Notes under the pieces: generated by a model | Told to the model about the DNA's origin: nothing | Database searches by the model: none | Seen by the model: only the letters and a program-made list of their open reading frames with translations | Shown: positions 1-9,819 of the stretch, one piece after another | Layout of the letters: the number at the start of each line of letters is the position of its first letter | How positions within the stretch are numbered: the stretch's first letter is position 1 | Position numbers and translations under genes: made by a program | Source of the DNA: JAWKWH01 sp963669415 | GTDB taxonomy: Bacteria > Pseudomonadota > Alphaproteobacteria > Rhizobiales > Rhizobiaceae | Assembly (NCBI GenBank): GCA_963669415.2 | Contig: CAXXPS010000002.1 | Coordinates: forward strand, 2,170,001-2,234,000 | DNA: 64,000 bases | Direction: 5' to 3'

Positions 1-1088
1 GGCAGCCCGATCGCTCCCGGTTTGGCAATACCCAGTTTCGAACATGCCGAAAGAACCAGGTTGCTTTCGGTCTGGCCGTAAAATTCGTTGATCGAAATGC
101 CAAGCTCTTGTCTGGCCCAGTCGAATGTCTCGCGGCCAAGCGCCTCACCGCCGGATCCGATAGTGCGGATATCAAGATCGAACCTGCCGGAAATACCTTC
201 GACGGTGCGCATCATCCGCAAAGCTGTCGGAGGTACAAACATGTTGCGGATTTTCTGCTTTTCGGTCAGGGCGAGCGCCGCCTCCGGATCGAACTTGACG
301 AAACGTCCTGCAACGACCGGAACACCGAGATAAAGGCCGGGCAGCAGAACATTCAATAGACCACCAGCCCATGCCCAGTCTGCCGGCGTCCACAAACGGT
401 CGCCTTGCTGTGGCATGAATTCATGGTGCATTTGAACGCCGGGTATGTGGCCGAGCAATACCCGGTGTCCGTGCAATGCGCCCTTCGGCAGTCCCGTGGT
501 CCCGGAGGTGAAGATCATCATCGACGGATCGTCAGCGCGCGAGTTCACAGCCGAGAAATCCGGTGGCGTTTCGGCCAAGATGCGTTCGAGCCCCACCGCA
601 TCGCCACTCTCACCACTCTCGCACACAATGGTCCTGAGCTGAGGCAGGTTGTCACGAATGGTGATCAGTTTTTCAAGCGCTTGCGGCGCAGCTATGATCG
701 CCTTCGCGCCGGATGTTGCCAGCCGGTACTCGAGCGCCTCGGCGCCAAACACCATCGCGAGCGGCAGAGCGATCGCACCCAGCTTGTAAATTGCGATATG
801 GGCAATCGCGGTGGCGAAACCCTGCGGCAACATCAGCGCCACGCGATCCCCGGCGCCAATATCCTGAGATGCCAACCAGGCAGCAAGAGTGCTCGATTGT
901 TGCGAAAGCTGGCCATAAGTCAGTATTGGCGAAGTGCCCGACTCGGCATGTTCGATCAGGGCGACCCGGTCCGGCTCACGTGCCGCCCACACATCCGAAC
1001 AAGCCGTCCCGATATTAAACCGGTCAGGGACCTGCCACTGGAAATCACGATACAGCGCTTCGTACGGTTCGTGGCGTTCCAGCATCAT
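1..1088 (-). CDS. Acyl-CoA synthetase (AMP-binding), 3' part cut by window edge
   Basis: This minus-strand frame is open from ATG at 1088 to the left edge (362 codons) and has no stop in the window. It belongs to the ANL superfamily, which activates a carboxylic acid to acyl-AMP and then acyl-CoA. The P-loop-like motif TSGTTGLPKG lies near residue 195 (about 480-520) and the YGQTE adenylate motif near residue 335 (about 75-95). The C-terminal lysine domain lies outside the window. A second ATG at 1085 follows directly, so the start could be one codon later. The gene begins 15 bases after the livM stop, so it is probably the last gene of the liv-type operon. That suggests the transporter imports an acid or amide that is then CoA-activated. 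The substrate cannot be read from the sequence. Confidence 0.9.
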   Translation of the reverse strand, partial: MMLERHEPYEALYRDFQWQVPDRFNIGTACSDVWAAREPDRVALIEHAESGTSPILTYGQLSQQSSTLAAWLASQDIGAGDRVALMLPQGFATAIAHIAIYKLGAIALPLAMVFGAEALEYRLATSGAKAIIAAPQALEKLITIRDNLPQLRTIVCESGESGDAVGLERILAETPPDFSAVNSRADDPSMMIFTSGTTGLPKGALHGHRVLLGHIPGVQMHHEFMPQQGDRLWTPADWAWAGGLLNVLLPGLYLGVPVVAGRFVKFDPEAALALTEKQKIRNMFVPPTALRMMRTVEGISGRFDLDIRTIGSGGEALGRETFDWARQELGISINEFYGQTESNLVLSACSKLGIAKPGAIGL

Positions 1089-1102
1089 GATTGAATGTTG
1101 GG

Positions 1103-2470
1103 TCAGTGTTGTTTGAGCCGCTCGGGCAATAAACCGCCGGGTGCAAATCGCAATACCAGCAGCAAGACCAGCCCCATGACGATGACGCGCATATGCTGCG
1201 CGCTGTCAAGCAGATGAGCCCGCACGGGATTGCTATCGTCAAGGAAGCTCGTAACCGTGTCTATCAGCCAGGCACCACCAGGTTCTGCTTCAATCCAGAT
1301 GAACCAGATCAGAAAGCCGCCAATGACGGCGCCAAGATTGTTGCCCGAGCCACCAACGATCACCATGACCCAGATCAGAAAGGTGAAGCGTAGTGGGTTG
1401 TAGGTGCCCGGCGTGAATTGGCCGTCCAGTGTGGTCAGCATTGCACCGGCGATACCAACCACCGCAGAACCAAGAATAAAGATTTGCAGGTGCCTGCCGG
1501 TCACATCCTTGCCCATTGCGCCCGCGGCTACCTCGTTGTCACGAATGGCCCGGATCATCCGTCCCCAGGGCGAATGCAGAGCCAGCACGCATAGCGCCAG
1601 AATGAAAATCAGAACAATCGCAAACAAACCCGCATAGCAGAGTTTGACGAACAGGCCGGAACTGTCGATGACCAGCGACTGCAAGACAGAATCGCGATTT
1701 TCCGCCGAGAGCGTTTCAAGCCTCCCTGCATGAATCCACTCGACCCAGCCCCGGAACCATTCGGATTGCTGAAGGTTGAATTCGTAAGGTACAGGGCGCG
1801 GCAATCCGGTGACGTTTTTGACGCCACGCGTCAGCCAGTCTTCGTTTTTCAGAATGGCCACAATGATTTCCGAGATACCCAGCGTTGCGATCGCCAGATA
1901 ATCGGCTCGCAAGCCCAACGCTATTTTGCCCACCAGCCATGCTGCGCCGGCGGCAAACAGACCTCCGACAGCCCAGGAGAACAGTATGGGAAGACCGAGA
2001 CCGCCGAGATAACCGAATTTGGCCGCTTCATAGGTTTCAATTGCCTGTACGGCGGGATCGAAGAAGTAGCGAATGGCAAAATAGGCGACAAAGCCGGCAA
2101 TGATCATGACCGGCGTGCGGAACGGATTACCTTTCAGCCTTTTGTAAAGCGTTCTGATCACAACAATAGCGACAACGAGCGCAACGAGCGCCGAGATCAG
2201 GTCGGCACCGCCCGCTGCCCATGCGCCGGTGACTGGGGCCTTGGAGACCAACAGGGCCGCTACGCCGCCCAGAGCTGCAAATCCCATCGTGCCAACATTG
2301 AAGAGGCCGGCGTAGCCCCATTGTATGTTGACCCCCAGCGCCATGATTGCCGAGATGAGGCAGAGGTTGAGCAGACCGAGCGACACCGACCAGGATTGGC
2401 CGAAGCCAACGCCGACCAGAAGCGCACCCATGATTGCGAATACGACAACAGCCCGCAACGTATTGTTCAT
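1103..2470 (-). CDS. livM: LivM-type branched-chain amino acid ABC transporter permease, long form
   Basis: Inner-membrane permease of the LivM family (455 residues), which pairs with LivH to form the channel of a hydrophobic or amide-substrate ABC importer. Many hydrophobic segments are visible. The conserved cytoplasmic loop that contacts the ATPases (GRMIRAIRDNEVAAGAMGKD) lies near residue 320. LivM proteins are usually about 300-420 residues. This one has extra hydrophobic sequence at about residues 75-180 and a polar loop at about 230-280. Its ATG overlaps the livH stop by 4 bases (ATGA), so translation is coupled. The true substrate is uncertain. No substrate-binding protein of this family is next to it in the window. 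Confidence 0.93.
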   Translation of the reverse strand: MNNTLRAVVVFAIMGALLVGVGFGQSWSVSLGLLNLCLISAIMALGVNIQWGYAGLFNVGTMGFAALGGVAALLVSKAPVTGAWAAGGADLISALVALVVAIVVIRTLYKRLKGNPFRTPVMIIAGFVAYFAIRYFFDPAVQAIETYEAAKFGYLGGLGLPILFSWAVGGLFAAGAAWLVGKIALGLRADYLAIATLGISEIIVAILKNEDWLTRGVKNVTGLPRPVPYEFNLQQSEWFRGWVEWIHAGRLETLSAENRDSVLQSLVIDSSGLFVKLCYAGLFAIVLIFILALCVLALHSPWGRMIRAIRDNEVAAGAMGKDVTGRHLQIFILGSAVVGIAGAMLTTLDGQFTPGTYNPLRFTFLIWVMVIVGGSGNNLGAVIGGFLIWFIWIEAEPGGAWLIDTVTSFLDDSNPVRAHLLDSAQHMRVIVMGLVLLLVLRFAPGGLLPERLKQH

Positions 2471-3477
2471 ATGACCCGCCCCCTGAATATGCCGGTTGGC
2501 CGGAACAGCAGTACGATCACCAGAATGACAAACGAGACCGCAAACTTGTAGTCCGTTGAAAGCAACTGAACGAGACCCTCAGGCGCCCAGCTTTCCGGAA
2601 CAAGATAGATCAGGAACTTCTTGTAGGCATAGGTGATCATCACTTCGGAAAATGCGATAATAAAGCCACCGGCGATCGCGCCAAACGGCTTGCCCAATCC
2701 GCCGACAATCGCAGCGGCAAACATCGGCAGCAATAGCTGGAAATAGGTGAAGGGTTTGAATGACTTGTCGAGGCCGTAGAGTGTCCCGGCGATGGTCGCC
2801 AGTCCGGCAGCGATGATCCAGGTAACACGCACGACCTTGTCGGGATCGACACCCGACAACAGCGCCAGGTTCTCATTGTCTGAGTAAGCGCGCATCGACT
2901 TGCCGGTCTTGGTCTTTTGCAGAAACCAGAACAGCACAGCGACCAGTGCGATCGCCAGCACCAATGTCAGACATTGCGATGTCTTGATTGCCAGACCTTC
3001 GTCTAGACCGGTCATCTGCTTGAACTGGCGGGCATTGATGAGGAACCGTGCGCCGTCGCCAAAATTCTGGTCGTCAGGGCCGATTATGAATCGCACGATG
3101 CCATTCATCATGAACATTACCCCGGTCGACGCTATGACGAACGTGATCGGCGTTGCCTTCCGGTGGCGGTAATACTCATAAACCGACTTGTCGGTAAACA
3201 GGACGATGGCTGCGGTCGCCACGATTCCAAACGGTAGTGCGAGAAGCGCGGTTGGCAATGGACCGAGGCTGAGACCAAGCGATTGCAGCCACCAGGTGGT
3301 CAGCACCACGACCATTGTGCCGAATGCCATAGTGTCGCCATGGGCAAAATTGGAAAACCGCAAAATTCCGAAAACCAGCGTAATTCCCAGCGCACCAAGC
3401 GCCAGTTGCGATCCGTAGGCGATTGCCGGAACGAGCACAAAATTGGAAAAGAGCACGATTGCGTTCAGGAGTTCCAT
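2467..3477 (-). CDS. livH: LivH-type branched-chain amino acid ABC transporter permease
   Basis: Inner-membrane permease of the LivH family, 336 residues, within the normal range or slightly long. The N-terminal part has the family pattern LGITLVFGILRFSNFAHGD, where a membrane helix is followed by the NFAHG motif. The loop GKSMRAYSDNENLALLSGVD, near residue 200, is the usual ATPase contact. It is followed by the GLGKPFGAIAGGFIIA stretch typical of the C-terminal half. The gene starts 6 bases after the livF stop and overlaps livM, so the order G-F-H-M is one minus-strand operon. It differs clearly from the second livH at 26779, so the two clusters are not a recent duplication. Confidence 0.94.
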   Translation of the reverse strand: MELLNAIVLFSNFVLVPAIAYGSQLALGALGITLVFGILRFSNFAHGDTMAFGTMVVVLTTWWLQSLGLSLGPLPTALLALPFGIVATAAIVLFTDKSVYEYYRHRKATPITFVIASTGVMFMMNGIVRFIIGPDDQNFGDGARFLINARQFKQMTGLDEGLAIKTSQCLTLVLAIALVAVLFWFLQKTKTGKSMRAYSDNENLALLSGVDPDKVVRVTWIIAAGLATIAGTLYGLDKSFKPFTYFQLLLPMFAAAIVGGLGKPFGAIAGGFIIAFSEVMITYAYKKFLIYLVPESWAPEGLVQLLSTDYKFAVSFVILVIVLLFRPTGIFRGRVI

Positions 3478-3482
3478 ACCGG

Positions 3483-4183
<701 letters not shown>

Positions 4184-4187
<4 letters not shown>

Positions 4188-4969
4188 GATGCGGCCTCGC
4201 CCGGCTTGTTTTTCAGTCCATGGCCGAGATAAGCCTCAATGACATCTTCGTTGTTTTTGACTTCTTCGGCGGTTCCCTCGGCGAGGACAGCACCTTCGGC
4301 CATGACGATCACCGGATTGCAAAGCCTGCCGATGAAATCCATGTCATGTTCGATCATGCAGAACGTGTAGCCACGATCCTCGTTCAGGCGGATGATGGCG
4401 TCACCGATCTCGGCCAACAATGTGCGGTTCACACCGGCGCCAACTTCGTCGAGCAACACCACCTTGGCATCGACCATCATCGTGCGTCCGAGTTCCAGCA
4501 GCTTTTTCTGGCCGCCCGACAGATTGCCTGCACGCTCATTGGCTACATGGCCGATCTTCAGAAATTCGATGACTTCTTCTGCCCGTTGGCGCACCTGTTT
4601 TTCCTGTTCGCGGATCGCGCCGCGCCTGATCCAGGTGTTCAATATGCTTTCGCCGAGTTGTTCGCCGGGAACCATCATCAGGTTCTCAGTAACCGTCATG
4701 GATGAGAATTCATGGGCGATCTGAAACGTGCGCAGCAGGCCCTTTTTAAACAATTGGTGCGGTTTCAAACCGGTGATGTCTTCACCGTCGAGCAGAATCT
4801 GGCCGGATGTCGGCGTGTAAAGCCCGGCAATCGTGTTGAAAAGTGTCGTTTTTCCAGCGCCATTCGGCCCGATCAACCCGGTGATCGAGCCCTTCTCGAT
4901 GGTCAACGACGTATCGTCGACGGCGCGAACGCCACCAAAATATTTGGAGACTGACCTGACTTCAATCAT
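4184..4969 (-). CDS. livG: LivG-type ABC transporter ATP-binding protein
   Basis: Second ATPase of the liv-type importer, 261 residues and of normal family length. Walker A is GPNGAGKTT at residues 34-42, the signature is LSGGQKKLLELGR, Walker B is VVLLDEV, and the H-loop histidine is in MIEHDM. The start at 4969 is chosen because GGGAGGAG lies 7 bases upstream and the protein then begins MIEVRSVSKYFGG, as the family does. The frame also extends upstream to 5074, but that extension has no family resemblance. This is the first gene of the minus-strand operon. Unlike the second LivG at 29068, it has no C-terminal extension. Confidence 0.94.
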
Positions 4970-5257
4970 CCGCGGCGCTCCTCCCTCGCCACAGATTGCA
5001 GGCACTCGACAGATTGGTACCCAACGCTTCCCCGTTTTTTTCGCCATATGGCAGGAAGGATGCGTGAAAATCAACGACTAGTTGGTGTGCAGGCTAGCCA
5101 TTTCATGAAAATTATGTGGCATTGGGCAGGACAGATCGCTTTGCCGCCACCTGCCTGTGGAGATATCGTTGCAATTTTTGACCAATTGATAAAAATATTG
5201 ACTCACGAACGCGGCGTACCTAGGGTCAAATTGGGAGACTTCATGGAGGATACGGTC
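4970..5257. promoter_or_regulatory. Divergent control region between livG and the BMP transporter
   Basis: These 288 bases separate two divergent transport operons and must hold both promoters. For the plus strand, TTGACT at 5198-5203 and TAGGGT at 5221-5226 are 17 bases apart, a weak sigma-70-like pair. A second TTGAC lies at 5178-5182, and the stretch between contains the inverted pair CAAT...ATTG (about 5183-5200), a possible operator. The region 5160-5205 is much more AT-rich than its surroundings. No regulator gene is adjacent, so the assignment is tentative. Confidence 0.35.
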
Positions 5258-6265
5258 ATGGTCGCCAGACTCAATCGCAGAACATTCAATCTAATCGCCG
5301 GTGTTACCGCCGGGGCATCGCTTGCCGGTTTGCGGCCGGCATTTGCCGAAACAATCAAGGTCGCCGGTATCTATACGCAACCGATCCAGCAGAAATGGGA
5401 TGCGCGACTTCACCTCGGTCTGGAAGCCGCCAAGGCCAAGGGCGAGATTGAGTATGTTTTTTCGGAGAAGGTCGCTAACACCGACTATATCCGGGTTTTG
5501 CGCGAATATTGCGAAAGCGGAGTGAAACTGATTGTCGGCGAGGCTTTCGGAATTTCCAAGGAAGCGCGCAAGGTTGCAGACGAGTACCCGGATATCGCAT
5601 TCCTGATGGGTGATCCGTTTGAGCCGCATGGCAGCAACTTTGCCGTTTTCGACAACTACATTCACGAGCCTTGTTATCTGATGGGCGTCATAGCCGGCTC
5701 GATGAGCAAGTCAGGCAGGCTCGGCATGGTCGGAGGCTATCCGATTGGCGAGGTCAACCGGCTGTTCCACGCCTTTATCGACGGCGCCCGTTCTGTAAAC
5801 CCGGATGTCCAGCACAAGGTAACATTCATCGGCTCATGGTACGATCCGCCAAAGGCAAAGGAAGCAGCTTTCGCACAGATAGAAGCAGGTGCGGACGTCA
5901 TGTATGCCGAACGTGCCGGCGTGGTTGATGCCTGCCGAGAAAAGGGCATTCTTGCATTCGGCAACGTCAATGACATGAACAAGGAAGAAAACGGCACCGA
6001 CGTCGTCGTCACGTCTGCACTCTGGCATATGGAAGAAGCCATCGCGCATGCAATCAGTCGCGTAAAGGCCGGCACATTTGCGGCAGAGAACTACAAGGAA
6101 TGGACGATGATGCAAAAGGGTGGAGCCAGTCTCGCACCTTACTACGAATTCGAGGACAAGATTCCAGCCGATGCCAAGGCCAAGGTCGAAGAGATCAAGG
6201 CGAAAATCCTGTCAGGCGAATTTGTGGTCAATATCAACGACGAAGAACCCAAATCGTCATTTTGA
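5258..6265 (+). CDS. BMP family ABC transporter substrate-binding protein, Tat-type signal
   Basis: Periplasmic binding protein of the BMP/PnrA-like family (335 residues), the receptor of an importer for nucleosides, purines or related compounds. The N-terminus has LNRRTF followed by a hydrophobic stretch ending in AFA, which fits a twin-arginine signal peptide. The start at 5258 has GGAGGA 7 bases upstream. An in-frame ATG at 5243 with GGGAG before it is a real alternative and would add 5 residues. Family features include IVGEAFGISKEARKVADEYP and the AERAGVVDACREKGI segment. The ATPase gene follows 12 bases downstream and two permease genes follow that. The substrate itself is not determined. 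Confidence 0.92.
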   Translation: MVARLNRRTFNLIAGVTAGASLAGLRPAFAETIKVAGIYTQPIQQKWDARLHLGLEAAKAKGEIEYVFSEKVANTDYIRVLREYCESGVKLIVGEAFGISKEARKVADEYPDIAFLMGDPFEPHGSNFAVFDNYIHEPCYLMGVIAGSMSKSGRLGMVGGYPIGEVNRLFHAFIDGARSVNPDVQHKVTFIGSWYDPPKAKEAAFAQIEAGADVMYAERAGVVDACREKGILAFGNVNDMNKEENGTDVVVTSALWHMEEAIAHAISRVKAGTFAAENYKEWTMMQKGGASLAPYYEFEDKIPADAKAKVEEIKAKILSGEFVVNINDEEPKSSF

Positions 6266-6277
6266 TATTGTCGCTCC

Positions 6278-7801
6278 ATGACCAGTACCGTTTTGGAGTT
6301 CCGGGGCGTTACCAAACGCTTCGGAACTCTTGTCGCCAATAATTCCATCTCGCTGTCGCTCGCCGAGGGCGAAGTGCTTGCGCTATTGGGCGAGAATGGC
6401 GCGGGCAAAACAACGCTTATGAATATTCTCTTCGGCCATTACCAGGCTGATGAGGGCGAAATTCTGGTCGGCGGCAACCGGTTGCCACCCGGTTCAACCC
6501 AGGCTGCGCTGGATGCCGGCATTGGCATGGTGCATCAGCATTTCACATTGGCCGGCAATCTGTCGGTTCTGGAAAACATTCTCCTTGGCACTGAGTCTTT
6601 GTTTTCCATTCGCCAGCAAACCGGTGCGGCGCGCAAGAAGCTCGCACGTCTTGCAGAGGACTACGGTTTGGCTGTCGATACCGATGCACTGGTTGGCTCA
6701 CTATCGGTCGGTGAACGCCAAAGAGTAGAGATCCTGAAGGCGCTTTATCGGGATGTGCGTATTTTGATCCTCGACGAGCCGACCGCGGTACTGACGCCGC
6801 AGGAAGCTGACAATCTGTTCGCGACGCTGAAGTCGATGACCCGGCAGGGTTTGTCGGTCATCTTCATCTCCCACAAACTGCATGAAATCCTAGCGGTCAG
6901 TGATCGTGTTGCGGTGCTTCGGCGGGGCGAAATTGCTGGTGAGATCGAGACCGCAAAAGCAGACCGGCATAAGCTCGCCGAGATGATGGTTGGCCGCACG
7001 GTCACCCGACCGAAATTGACCGCAATGGAACCGGGCGACGCTGTCCTGGAAATCAAGGACCTCTCCGCAGGTAAAACGGGCGCGGAGGGGCTGAAAAAGG
7101 TCAATCTGACCATTCACGCCCATGAAATAGTCGGTATTGCCGGCGTTGCCGGCAACGGGCAACGGACGCTCGCTGATGTCCTGTCGGGACTGCAGGGTAG
7201 TTTTTCGGGCTCTGTAGCATTGAACGGTGGTGCGCTGCCGGCAGGCGACCCGCGCGCCATAGTGGCCTCTGGCGTCGGCCGTATTCCTGAAGACAGGCAC
7301 GCGCGCGGTGTCGTGGGCGAAATGCAGCTCTGGGAAAATCTCATTGCCGAAGACATCCGCTCGCAGGATGTGTCGCGCGGAGGGTTGATCATCGACCGGG
7401 GACGGGCGACTGATCGGGCAAACAGACAAATCGAAGCTTTTGACGTGCGCTGTGAAGGACCGGATGCAGAGACAAAACTACTTTCCGGCGGCAATATGCA
7501 GAAACTCATTCTGGCCCGGGCGTTGTCACGTGAACCGTCCTTCATCCTTGCGAACCAGCCGGTGCGGGGTCTTGATGAGGGTGCGATTGCCTATGTTCAG
7601 GAGCAGTTGCTGGAGGCGCGCAAGCGCGGTGCGGCAATTCTTCTGATCTCCGAGGATCTGGATGAACTGATGGCGCTGTCCGACCGCATTGCCGTCATTT
7701 CGCATGGCCGGCTTTCAGAAGCGCTGCCGACGTCGGCGCGGACAACCGCGGAGATCGGTTTGATGATGGCTGGCCAACCGGTAGCCGGGGAAGCTGCTTG
7801 A
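6278..7801 (+). CDS. Dual-domain ABC transporter ATP-binding protein (nucleoside/purine type)
   Basis: Cytoplasmic ATPase with two ABC domains in one 507-residue chain, as in RbsA/XylG and NupO-like proteins. The first domain is complete: Walker A GENGAGKTT at residues 38-46, signature SVGERQR near 148, Walker B ILILDEPTAVL near 165. The second domain has a degenerate Walker A (GVAGNGQRTL), a good signature (LSGGNMQKLILAR) and a changed Walker B (ILANQPVRGLDEG). The decay of the second site is typical of this family and is not damage. It sits between the BMP receptor gene and two BPD_transp_2 permeases, so it powers that importer. Confidence 0.93.
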   Translation: MTSTVLEFRGVTKRFGTLVANNSISLSLAEGEVLALLGENGAGKTTLMNILFGHYQADEGEILVGGNRLPPGSTQAALDAGIGMVHQHFTLAGNLSVLENILLGTESLFSIRQQTGAARKKLARLAEDYGLAVDTDALVGSLSVGERQRVEILKALYRDVRILILDEPTAVLTPQEADNLFATLKSMTRQGLSVIFISHKLHEILAVSDRVAVLRRGEIAGEIETAKADRHKLAEMMVGRTVTRPKLTAMEPGDAVLEIKDLSAGKTGAEGLKKVNLTIHAHEIVGIAGVAGNGQRTLADVLSGLQGSFSGSVALNGGALPAGDPRAIVASGVGRIPEDRHARGVVGEMQLWENLIAEDIRSQDVSRGGLIIDRGRATDRANRQIEAFDVRCEGPDAETKLLSGGNMQKLILARALSREPSFILANQPVRGLDEGAIAYVQEQLLEARKRGAAILLISEDLDELMALSDRIAVISHGRLSEALPTSARTTAEIGLMMAGQPVAGEAA

Positions 7802-8850
7802 TGATTATCGAACCGCGCCAATCGGTGTCACTGCTAAGAGCCGGCCTGGCGCCCGTATGGGCGATATTGGCCGCGATGCTGATTTGCGCCGTCCTGATCA
7901 TCTGGACAGGCACCAATGTCCTTACCGCTTACGGCCTTTTGCTCAAGGGTGCATTCGGTTCCGCATTTGCCATCAATGAAACACTCACCAGATCGATTCC
8001 ATTGATCTTCACTGGTCTGGCGGCTGCCGTGGCGTTCAGGGCAAAGTTCTACAATATCGGCGGTGAAGGGCAGCTTTATGCGGGCGCGTTGGCGGCAACC
8101 TATTTTGGCACCGGCCTCATCACTTTGCCCAGTTTTCTCATGATCCCTTTTCTGATGATCATGGGCGCGATCGCGGGCGGTTTGTTGCTTCTTGTTCCGG
8201 TATTGCTCAAGACGCGCATGAAGGTCGATGAGGTTGTCACGACGCTGCTTTTGAATTTCGTCGTTCTGCTGTTGGTCGGCTATCTGATTGAAGGCCCGTG
8301 GAAGGACCCGATGTCACTGGGCTGGCCGCAGGCAGCGTCGATCATCGATGAAGGCGTGCTGCCAACGCTTTTGGCCAAGGGCCGCCTGCATCTGGGTTTC
8401 ATCATCGCCGTTGCCATCGCGGTTCTTATATGGGCGATGATGCGGTTCTCTGTGCTCGGATACGAGATCCGAGCGGTTGGATACAATGCAGGCGCAGCCG
8501 AGTTTTCCGGCATAAAGGTTGGTCGCACGGTGGTTATCACGGCGATGATCTCGGGCGGATTGGCCGGACTGGCCGGTGTCAGTGAAACCGCCGGACTAAA
8601 AGGCTATCTCACGCTCGATCTGTCCCCGGGCTTCGGCTACACCGGCATCGCGGTCGCCATGCTGGCGCAACTGAATGCCCTGGCAGTCATTCCGGCGGCC
8701 ATTTTCCTGTCCGCGGTCTACGTTGGTGCGGACGCCATGAGCCGGGCCGTCAACATTCCCACTTACATTGCAGACGTACTGGTTGGCGCTTCCGTGCTCG
8801 CGGTCTTGTGCAGTGTTCTTTTCTCGCAATACCGGGTGAGGTTCAGGTAA
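7801..8850 (+). CDS. ABC transporter permease, BMP/nucleoside importer, first subunit
   Basis: Inner-membrane permease (349 residues) of the BPD_transp_2 family, NupB-like. Multiple hydrophobic helices are visible, with the conserved FRAKFYNIGGEGQLYAGAL segment near residue 80 and the loop GYEIRAVGYNAGAAEFSGI near 220, which contacts the ATPase. The start ATG at 7801 shares one base with the stop of the ATPase gene (TGATG). A TTG at 7798 in the same frame is less likely. Its stop in turn overlaps the next permease start (TAATG), so the three proteins are translationally coupled. Confidence 0.92.
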   Translation: MIIEPRQSVSLLRAGLAPVWAILAAMLICAVLIIWTGTNVLTAYGLLLKGAFGSAFAINETLTRSIPLIFTGLAAAVAFRAKFYNIGGEGQLYAGALAATYFGTGLITLPSFLMIPFLMIMGAIAGGLLLLVPVLLKTRMKVDEVVTTLLLNFVVLLLVGYLIEGPWKDPMSLGWPQAASIIDEGVLPTLLAKGRLHLGFIIAVAIAVLIWAMMRFSVLGYEIRAVGYNAGAAEFSGIKVGRTVVITAMISGGLAGLAGVSETAGLKGYLTLDLSPGFGYTGIAVAMLAQLNALAVIPAAIFLSAVYVGADAMSRAVNIPTYIADVLVGASVLAVLCSVLFSQYRVRFR

Positions 8851-9797
8851 TGGGCGATATTTTTGAGATATTGCTTACCGCCGGCTTCTGGGCCGCGACA
8901 ATCCGCATTGCCAGCCCGCTGATATTCGGCACCCTCGGCGAACTGATCTGCGAGCGCGCCGGTGTATTGAATCTCGGCATCGAAGGCATCATGACCGTTG
9001 GCGCCATGGCCGGATGGATGTGGGTCTATCAAGGTGGCGGACTTTGGGGCGGCGTAGTGTTCGCGGCGATGGTTGGCGCGATGTTCGGTTTGCTGCACGC
9101 CGGTTTCACCGTCCACATGGGCCTGTCGCAGCACGTCACCGGCATCGGTATCACGTTGTTTGCCTCTTCGCTCAGCTACTTCATCTACCGAATGCTGCTG
9201 CCTTCTGCGACAACGCCGCCCAAGATCGAACCCTTTGACGAGGTCGCAATTCCCGGCCTGTCCGATATTCCCGTGATCGGCGAAGCGCTTTTCAACCAGT
9301 CGCCACTGACTTATCTGGCATTTGTGAGTGTTCCGGCGGTCTGGTACGTGCTTTACCGCACGCCACTTGGTCTTGCGGTCCGTATGGCCGGCGAAAATCC
9401 GGTTGCAGTGGAGGCGCAGGGCATCAATGTGCTGTCGATCAGGACCGCGGCGGTGATGGTCGGCAGTGGGTTCATGGCCATTGGCGGCGCGTTCATCACC
9501 ATGTCCTGGTTCGACGCTTTCTATTTCGGCATGATCAATGGTCGCGGCTGGATTTGTGTTGCCCTGGTGATTTTCGCTTCGTGGCGGCCGGGACCGGCGC
9601 TTGCTGGCGCGATCATTTTTGCCGGATTGGAGGCTCTGCAGGTTCGTGCGCAGCAATCGGTCGGAGCATTCATTCCTTACCAGTTCTTCCTGGCTTTGCC
9701 CTATGTGATGTCGATCATCGCCATGATCATCATGGCGCGGCGGACAAAATATCCGCAAGCTCTGCTTGTGCCGTTCCGGCGCGGTGAACGGGTGTAG
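8850..9797 (+). CDS. ABC transporter permease, BMP/nucleoside importer, second subunit
   Basis: Second inner-membrane permease (315 residues) of the importer, NupC-like. It shows the family segment CERAGVLNLGIEGIMTVGAMAG near residue 32, the usual signature for this subunit, and the loop RMAGENPVAVEAQGINV near 185. The ATG at 8850 overlaps the previous stop by one base. An in-frame start at 8808 inside the upstream gene would add residues with no resemblance to the family. Last gene of the BMP operon. It ends 22 bases before the convergent cfa-like gene. Confidence 0.92.
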   Translation: MGDIFEILLTAGFWAATIRIASPLIFGTLGELICERAGVLNLGIEGIMTVGAMAGWMWVYQGGGLWGGVVFAAMVGAMFGLLHAGFTVHMGLSQHVTGIGITLFASSLSYFIYRMLLPSATTPPKIEPFDEVAIPGLSDIPVIGEALFNQSPLTYLAFVSVPAVWYVLYRTPLGLAVRMAGENPVAVEAQGINVLSIRTAAVMVGSGFMAIGGAFITMSWFDAFYFGMINGRGWICVALVIFASWRPGPALAGAIIFAGLEALQVRAQQSVGAFIPYQFFLALPYVMSIIAMIIMARRTKYPQALLVPFRRGERV

Positions 9798-9819
9798 CGT
9801 AATGCGTTCTTGATCCGCC

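Noticed and set aside
1730..2551. Plus-strand open frame opposite livM
   Set aside because: Antisense of a clear membrane protein gene; composition is charged and motif-free.
5048..5257. Long N-terminal extension of the BMP binding protein
   Set aside because: It would place about 70 residues before a clear Tat-type signal peptide, and strong ribosome sites lie at the later starts.
7080..7800. Loss of Walker A in the second ABC half of the BMP-importer ATPase as a sign of decay
   Set aside because: The degenerate second site is normal for the RbsA/NupO type of dual ATPase.
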